Both the position numbers and the translations under genes were made by a program. A DNA stretch of 64,000 nucleotides from Bugula neritina (lineage: Eukaryota; Bryozoa; Gymnolaemata; Cheilostomatida; Bugulidae): the NCBI GenBank assembly GCA_964035545.1, contig OZ037768.1, positions 8,795,241-8,859,240 on the forward strand. Direction: 5' to 3'. A model generated the notes under the pieces. The model had not been told where the DNA came from. It made no database searches and was given only the letters and a program-made list of their open reading frames with translations. Below, one piece after another: positions 57,157 through 64,000 of this stretch; position 1 is the stretch's first letter, and each line of letters begins with the position of its first letter.

Positions 57157-59550
57157 TTTGCTCAGCACTACAATGAAAGCAAATGTGTGTGATTAAAACG
57201 TATTTACACATTATAGATAAGTATTATATAAGTAAGTCTCAACCTATATCAACACCTGTCTACTTATAAAGACAACATACATGTACATGCATTTCATTTA
57301 TTTTACTAATTTATTTATTAAGCTATAGCAGTGGAGCTAAGAAATGCATACAAAACAAATGATACCCAAAAACAAGACTGCTTTTAGTAATTTTTACACC
57401 AGTTTTGTTGAAAAAGAGATACTTGTAGGTAAACAGGCTTGTTATAATGTTAGAATTTTACTAAAGCATTCCATTTTGAAAAAATCTTCTGAAATAACAA
57501 TAAAGCATCTATCCTGAGTAAAGCAGACTACAGACTATACATATTACTGGAGTTGTGCTTCCAGCTAATGGGTAGAGGTTTAAGTAACAGAGGAAACAAA
57601 TGAGGCACTTTTCAGTTTACATGCAAGTTTTCAGGATAACCATTATTAGTACTAATACACGTGTAGAAAACTAGGAAGCCAAACATAAAGCCAATAAGTA
57701 TAACCATTCAACGCTGTAAACAAAAAAACTAAATCTGAAAGTCATCAATTAAACTCACTAAATTCGATTTCATAAAACAATAAAAGTACAAACTAGAATT
57801 TTCAAATTTATCCATTCCTTGTTAATTTTCACATCTAAGAGTAAAATAAATATTAATACTAATACTCTATTACTAATAGTAATAAACAATAATAATTTTC
57901 AACTTTACAGCACCTATATTAATATAATTATAAACAATAACTACTTATTTACTGAGGAATCAGTGAGGAGCTAATAAATCAAGTTAAAGTTTAAAGTAGA
58001 TAAAGTAAAAATCATAAGATTGAAGACTAAAAGTCTAAAAGCCAAAGGCAAAATGAAAAGTGAAGACAAACTGGAAGTGCAACTGGCAATGAGTATGACA
58101 AAGTAAAAGTTAAAGTTTTGCTATTAGTATTACTATTAGTATTAGTATTATAATTATAACATTTACATAATTATTAGTATTGACAATGTTATAATTAAAC
58201 TTATGAATTTTCACCCTAGCATTTATTGACAACTGCCCTTATACTTAGAGCAAGACTAACAAGTCTAACAGTTATATTTGTAGTCATAGTACTAGTCTAG
58301 TAGAAATTGAAATATTAATTTAAACGGAAACCATTAATACGTAAAGAAATTGCAAACGCTGTAAGTACTGGCTAAAGGCAAGTCGAAACTTCGTATACAA
58401 TATTATTATTATTGTTCTCGACCGGTAAGAAAAAAATATTGGGGCAAAAATTGCGCCTATTACAAAATTAAATTTCCGGTCACACATTCTGATTCTGCTG
58501 GTTACCTTATAAGCATGTTGACATTGATGTTCAACGTGTTATGAGTTATGTTCATTTTCATATTGAATGCTATTGCTATTCCTTTAGGCTTTAGCTTAGT
58601 CTTGTGTCAATTTTAAGTTTTTTCTTCTTATTTTTGTTTTATATAAAGTTATTTGTTTTGTTTTATTGTACGTTAGCTAGCTTTTCCATACAAACTCAAA
58701 AGTTAAGGTATCGTTACCGGTTACACTAACACTTACAGTTACTGTTAACAATAACGGTTACACTTACTCTTAGTCTTACAGTTACTGATAGTGTTACTGT
58801 TAGCTGCTAGGAGTAGAAGTAAGCAGCTGTTGCTGGTAGTAGCACCCTTATAGTTATAGTTGTATGGTTATATTTTATTATTTAAACTTAAACTTGAAGG
58901 GTTTAGCTTTAAGTTTAAGTTTTAGTTTGACTAAGTTGATCTCGTATTGAATTTGATATCTCAATCTGTCATGATTTACCTTACAGTTACAGTTGCTCTT
59001 ACTCTTAGTCATGAGCAGTAAGCTAGAGCTAAACTTGGGTCTTAAATTTTAAACTTGCTGTTGTACTACTAAAGTAAAAGTTAAAGTTAAACTGGTATCC
59101 GTATTGTGTCAATCAGTAGCACTAACCCTAGGTACTGGTGGGGGACTCAAACTATTACTATTAGTATTAGTAGTGCAGAAGAAGAAGAGTGCGATAACTG
59201 ATAGTGGTATAGGTTAGCTTTGAGATTGAATCCAAGTATAATATTAAATTTAATAGTAGTACTGATACTAATCACTAATGCAATGGTAATACTCTAATAG
59301 TAATACTAACTCTTAGTCTAATGGTAATACTAATAGTAATTGTTATAGTTATATCTATAGTAACTTACTAACTCCAAGTAAAACTAAATATAATAGTAAT
59401 AATGATTTACTACAACTATTCAGTTGCCACTAAGGTCTAATGATCTCACCATGGCTGAGCCAAAGTGACAGAGTTTTAAGGACTGCTTTTAGACTTTAGT
59501 TAGTAAATTTAATGCAACTTTAATATTGTAGCTTCCACAACTTGACCACC
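57157..59550. other. Divergent intergenic region between RABIF and peroxiredoxin
   Basis: AT-rich, with several short ACTAAT-type and TTAACT-like degenerate tracts (about 57850-57890, 58118-58180, 58735-58800, 59150-59420). It must hold both promoters. An acceptor at 59529-59530 suggests an untranslated first exon for the peroxiredoxin gene. No other gene is recognised. Confidence 0.6.
59150..59420. repeat. Degenerate ACTAAT/AGTAAT tract
   Basis: Runs of ACTATTAGTATTAG, AATACTAATAGTAAT and variants, ending about 130 bp before the peroxiredoxin start codon. Confidence 0.75.
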
Positions 59551-61113
59551 ATGAGTTCTATCGCTCTTACTAAACCAGCACCCAATTTTTCTGGCACAGC
59601 TGTTGTAGACTCGGATTTTAAAACCATCAAACTTGCTGATTATCGTGGAAAATATTTGGTCTTATTTTTTTATCCTCTTGACTTGTAAGTACTAGTACAA
59701 CATTTTTATTTTGCTGATTCTGGTCAGTGATTTTGTAGAAATATATAGAATAATAGTGATGTATATATTTCTACAAGTTTCATCAAGTTACAAACAGGAA
59801 AGATCGACCAATCAAGTGACTCGTTATAGCAGAACAAGTGATGTTGCTCTGCTCAATCCGAGTGTTCGCAGATTTTACATTTGTAGCCTTAGAGTAATAT
59901 TTCTTTTTTAATTAAATATTTTTTTGAACTACTAAGAATAATACACAACTAATTTATCAGCTTGTATGTGCCCACTATTGTAAAATGTTGCCTTATACAA
60001 TTTGTGATCAACTTCTCAACATTCTATGATTTGTGGTGGCAGGTGAAGTTTAATGTAATGGAATAATCGAAAAGCAATAATTTTGAACATGAGTGTCTAA
60101 TTCTCGTACACTTTATAATAATTTTTCGTTACAGCACCTTTGTTTGCCCAACAGAGATAATTGCATTCAGTGACCGTGTTCAAGAATTTCAAGCAATCAA
60201 TTGCGAGGTATGATTCATGGCTAAAAGCCTTATTCTAATGAAATGGACATATTGCAGATTCCACTGCCTAAATTGTTTTCTCTGATACATTATTTTCTTC
60301 TGGTATAAAGGTTGTGGCGTGCTCAACGGACTCGCATTTCTCACATTTAGCTTGGACTGAAAAATCTAGGAAAGAGGGAGGCTTAGGCAAGATGAACATA
60401 CCACTTCTGGCTGATAAAACTGGAGCAATCTCAAAAGCCTATGGGGTCTACAAAGAAGATGAAGGTAACTAAAATTAGGAATTTCGATAACTTCAATGTC
60501 TTGCCTTATAAATATTTGCTGAAAGAATTTCAAGCTCACATCAATCTACCAGTGCCTGAAAATAATTGTTGTTATTTTGCACACCAATTGCCCAGAATTT
60601 ATTCATTATATTATGAATAACTTTACACACACTATAAGAAACTTGCAAGATGACGGTAACTTAATTCAAGTTTTCTTTTAATTTAAACTAATTTGAGGTT
60701 TCTTGCTATTCAAATTGTCCCTTTACCTTAAATTTTGTCAATATTCTGCATAAACTCTGCACATTCAAAAATTGCTGGAAGTGCATTTTGGCAGGTTTTA
60801 TGATCCACATAGCTAGCTCACTAAAAACCAACCCAAATCAAGACAAGGGATGTAATCTGTATTTAACTTGTTTATTGAAGGTATTGCATTCCGAGGGCTG
60901 TTCATTATTGATGACAAAGGCAATCTAAGGCAAATTACTGTGAATGATTTGCCAGTGGGCCGAAGTGTGGATGAGACATTACGACTGGTTCAAGCGTTCC
61001 AATTCACAGATAAACATGGAGAGGTCTGCCCTGCTGGATGGAAGCCTGGAAGCTCTACTATGAAGCCAGACCCTAAAGGAAGCCTTTCATATTTCCAAAA
61101 GCATTCTAGCTAA
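59551..61113 (+). CDS. PRDX2: Typical 2-Cys peroxiredoxin (PRDX1/2 type)
   Basis: Four exons, 59551-59684, 60135-60207, 60311-60464 and 60881-61113, join in phase to 197 residues, the usual length for cytosolic 2-Cys peroxiredoxin. The peroxidatic cysteine is in FTFVCPTE and the resolving cysteine in GEVCPAGW. The GGLG loop and the C-terminal YFQKH are both present; this pair marks enzymes sensitive to over-oxidation, which can act in peroxide signalling. It reduces hydrogen peroxide using thioredoxin, as a decamer of dimers, in the cytosol. There is no targeting peptide, which argues against PRDX3 or PRDX4. The choice between PRDX1 and PRDX2 names is arbitrary in invertebrates. A poly(A) signal lies at 61372-61377. 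Confidence 0.94.
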
Positions 61114-61664
61114 TCTCACACATGCTTTAATGCTAAATTTGAGGATTTTGAAATCTCTAGCATTACCTTTTTTTTTGATAAATCTAGTCCTTGGGTTGAA
61201 AGATCTGATATTTCATTATTTCTTTGTTGCAACGTTTCTATTTTAGATACATTTTCACACACTTCAATTCTCAACATTAATTTTGAGGTACATTGTAGAT
61301 GGGTTTAGTAGTATATAATTATTTCATAAATCATAATATGTAGCTAGTTAGCATCAACAATCAAATAGCATAATAAATGTTATGTTGATTGAACCCTTGC
61401 TTCTTTTAATCATACATGAAACAAAATATGGAAAGACGATATTTGTGAAACATAGAGCAGAGTATATATGTAGAAGCTATAATAAAAAATATCCTTGCAA
61501 AGTAACCATAGTTAAATAATTTTACTGCTGAATTTTTGCAGATGCCAATAAATACAGGAATATGTTAGTTGAAAGTTGCACTATTTTATCAAAACAGATA
61601 GGGAGTTGTTGAGTCGACAAGAATATTTCCGTTCAATCTTTAGCTGCAAGATGGTGCTGAGGCA
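61114..61664. other. Convergent region between peroxiredoxin and ubiquilin
   Basis: 3' flanks of two convergent genes; AATAAA at 61372-61377 fits the peroxiredoxin transcript. Nothing else is seen. Confidence 0.6.
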
Positions 61665-63888
61665 TCACCGCTGTGTCAACAGTCTCTCTATTGCTGCGTT
61701 GACATCCCCGTAAGTGGCTGTAAGTGCTAAATTAGAAAAGTCAGATTATTACAGATAAGTTCAGACATGAAAACAGTCAACAATTGTTTACTATTGTTTC
61801 ACTTCAGCTTTTTTCATTTGAGCAAAGAATGAAATACAGCAAGTATGCAAAATTTTTCAAATTTATATTTAATTGTACCTTGTATGTTGGCTGACCTATC
61901 CAGAAAGCCCATATTTGCTAATTGCTCCAATTGACTAGCAAACCTTTCCTCAGGAGGTTGAGTATTGGCATTTGCAGTGCCCAACATGTTCATCTACAAT
62001 TGAATGTAGTCTTACAATGGTCTGGCAAGTACAGCTAGATTATTATGCATATCTAGTATTAACATAGAAAGGCATACTACTTCGCATGGGACCACATAAA
62101 ACTGATTTCCTGAATTCGTCAAAATCCACTGCAGGAGGGACCTACCACACTTGTGTGTTGTCAGCAAGAACGGAAATTTACTATGATATTTATTTAACTT
62201 TAGGGTTCGCCTACGGGCTTTTGTTTCATCTCCATCAAATGGCATATACAAACACAGAAAGTAGAAAAACTCTATTGCTAGAAAATAAAAATATGCACTA
62301 GAAACTTAAACTGTGCTTGCTAAATAGTATTCAGCCAATTAAATCATTACCAAACTGGCAGTTCAGCATTATATCTGCATGAAATCTGCACCAAACAGCT
62401 CATTTTCGGCTTGTGCGGATTTTCCACTAGTGGCCAGTGTGGCCCCACGCTTACTGTACGTATTATCAATGACATTATGTCAAGTAACGTACCATTTGAG
62501 TCATCATATTAGACATGTCTGGAGGGTTCCCTCCGGTGGTTGCACCTGATGCAGGAGCAGCTGTGGTGTTTGAAGTGGTATTACCTGAAGCAGGCGCATT
62601 TCCAGACGGACCAAATCCAGGCATTTGAAACATTTCAGGCATCCTAAAACCACACAATTACTATAATCAAATATGTTAGAGTATATTTATAAATGATATG
62701 CCAACTAATAATTAAAAAGGAGCAATTCATTTTTGCGCTAACAGAACTTATCGAGTCATTATAACATGAATACCCAGTAGAATTCACAAGTGAAGGGGCT
62801 TCTCTCCTCAGAGTTTCATAACCAGAGCGAATCTGCATCAGAGCCTCCATAACCCTAGGGTTTGACATAGCTGTTTGCATTTCTGGATTTTGCATCTAAA
62901 TGAAATTCAACCGATATAAAATACAAAATATCTGTTTTCCACAATGAGAAATAGTAAATTATTTGACTAATAACTTATAGGCCATCCTCTAGGGTCTTAT
63001 GGCGTGACCAAGTGTGGTAATCAAACAAATGGACTTTCTAAAAGTTAACAAACAACCACTGTAGGATCTTTTCAAATCATAGGAATGATCCATTTCTGAA
63101 AAATATTCATGTTAGCATATTGAAAGATATACGATATCATCTATAAATATGCCACTAAATTATATTTGTGAGCTGCAACACTCGGTCGTCTTATTACCTA
63201 ACATTAAGAATGAAACAACCTGGGTTCGTAAAGTCACATTGGGCAACAATTAGAGTTTTACTTCCCCTCAACATGCTGCAGCAAAACTACCATCCAAGAC
63301 AAGTAAACTAAATTAACAGAGACAATTGAAATAAGTACCTGCTGAAAAATCTGAGGAAGATTTTCTCGCATGGCTTCGGCCATTTGTGGATTACTGTTGA
63401 GTAGAGGATTGTTGGCCATGAGCTGTTGCAACATCTCAGGATTACCTTGTAGCTGATTCATGGTTGACTGAACTTGAGGATTGGAAAACATGCTTCGCAT
63501 CAGCTCAGGGTTCTGCATCATTTGAGACATCATCCCTTGCACTGCAGGGTTGTTCATCATACCTAGCAACACATTAGGCAAACATATTATATATCGAAAG
63601 CATGTCTGCTGGCTTATAACACATCACCTAGAACACGAGACCTGTAGCCCTTCATGTAAACCAGAATAGTAGTAATAACCAGCATGGTCAGAAATAGCCG
63701 GAAGGTTGCTGCATTAAACTTACCTCCCATACCAGAAGTAGAATTGGTGCCGGGAGTTGTAGCGGTATTGCTGGGTGTAGAGCTAGTAGTAGCAGTAGTA
63801 GCAGCCGTGGTGCGAGGAGTGGGTGCCCACGGATTAGGTAAGGGTTCATTATTTTCCATACCTTCCTGAGAATTACTGCTGCTGTTTC
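61665..63888 (-). CDS. UBQLN: Ubiquilin, C-terminal part (gene continues beyond the window)
   Basis: Six minus-strand exons join in phase: 63888-63724, 63562-63339, 62895-62774, 62643-62493, 61993-61879, 61726-61665. [11 protein letters not shown] and a Thr/Ser-rich linker lead into an STI1-type region: [65 protein letters not shown] Gly/Thr/Asn-rich linker follows. The end is the UBA domain: [14 protein letters not shown], then [20 protein letters not shown]. Ubiquilins shuttle ubiquitinated clients to the proteasome and chaperone membrane proteins; the UBA binds ubiquitin. The N-terminal ubiquitin-like domain must lie past position 64000. The exon at 63888 opens in phase 1. Confidence 0.93.
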
Positions 63889-64000
63889 CTACAAACCGTC
63901 AAGTTGCAATACTCTAAGAGTTTATTTAAGATATAATGCTGCCATAAAATAACTATACACCCTACAATATGGCCACCTAGTATGTGCAACACTACTGCAA
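63889..64000. other. Intron of ubiquilin at the window end
   Basis: The last 112 bases look like AT-rich intron upstream of the 63888 acceptor; no further exon is visible. Confidence 0.6.

Overview
The window is nuclear DNA of an invertebrate animal. It is AT-rich, with many short coding exons bounded by GT-AG introns, microsatellites, tRNA-derived SINEs and a Ty3-type LTR retrotransposon. The gene set (CTCF-like zinc finger protein, ITFG2, EXOSC7, MDH1B, glutamate decarboxylase, RABIF, 2-Cys peroxiredoxin, ubiquilin) is animal. The phylum cannot be fixed from sequence alone; a lophotrochozoan is my guess. Exon boundaries were read by eye from splice sites, reading phase and remembered family sequences, without transcripts.

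Layout. 1-9790: no gene seen; a TG microsatellite, a small GC-rich patch with a strong hairpin, and a degenerate ACTAAT-type repeat tract. 9791-29725 (+): a CTCF-family gene in 17 exons with 11 zinc fingers. Its 11.3 kb intron (16968-28247) holds an opposite-strand gene for a CAP-domain protein with a long repetitive tail, and a 7,447 bp Ty3/mdg4 element (19498-26944, minus strand). The element has LTRs with no difference that I can see and an ATAT target duplication. It carries gag, a pol with a one-base break, and an unusual third ORF with zinc fingers and a coiled coil. 32177-36350 (+): ITFG2. 36513-39842 (-): EXOSC7, tail-to-tail with ITFG2. 41949-45826 (+): MDH1B, head-to-head with EXOSC7. 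46795-53856 (-): glutamate decarboxylase. 55615-57156 (-): RABIF/MSS4. 59551-61113 (+): peroxiredoxin. 61665-63888 (-): 3' part of ubiquilin, continuing past the window.

The genes are ordinary unlinked housekeeping or regulatory genes and do not look like a pathway cluster. The most notable signals are in the retroelement. Its gag-pol junction has what looks like a complete -1 ribosomal frameshift signal. Its third ORF sits where env would be but encodes a zinc-finger/coiled-coil protein, and may be reached by a 56 bp intron. The element is GC-rich against an AT-rich host and looks recently inserted. Also notable are a CTCF homologue with all 11 fingers, a SINE family with three copies, and degenerate repeat tracts that recur near gene 5' ends.
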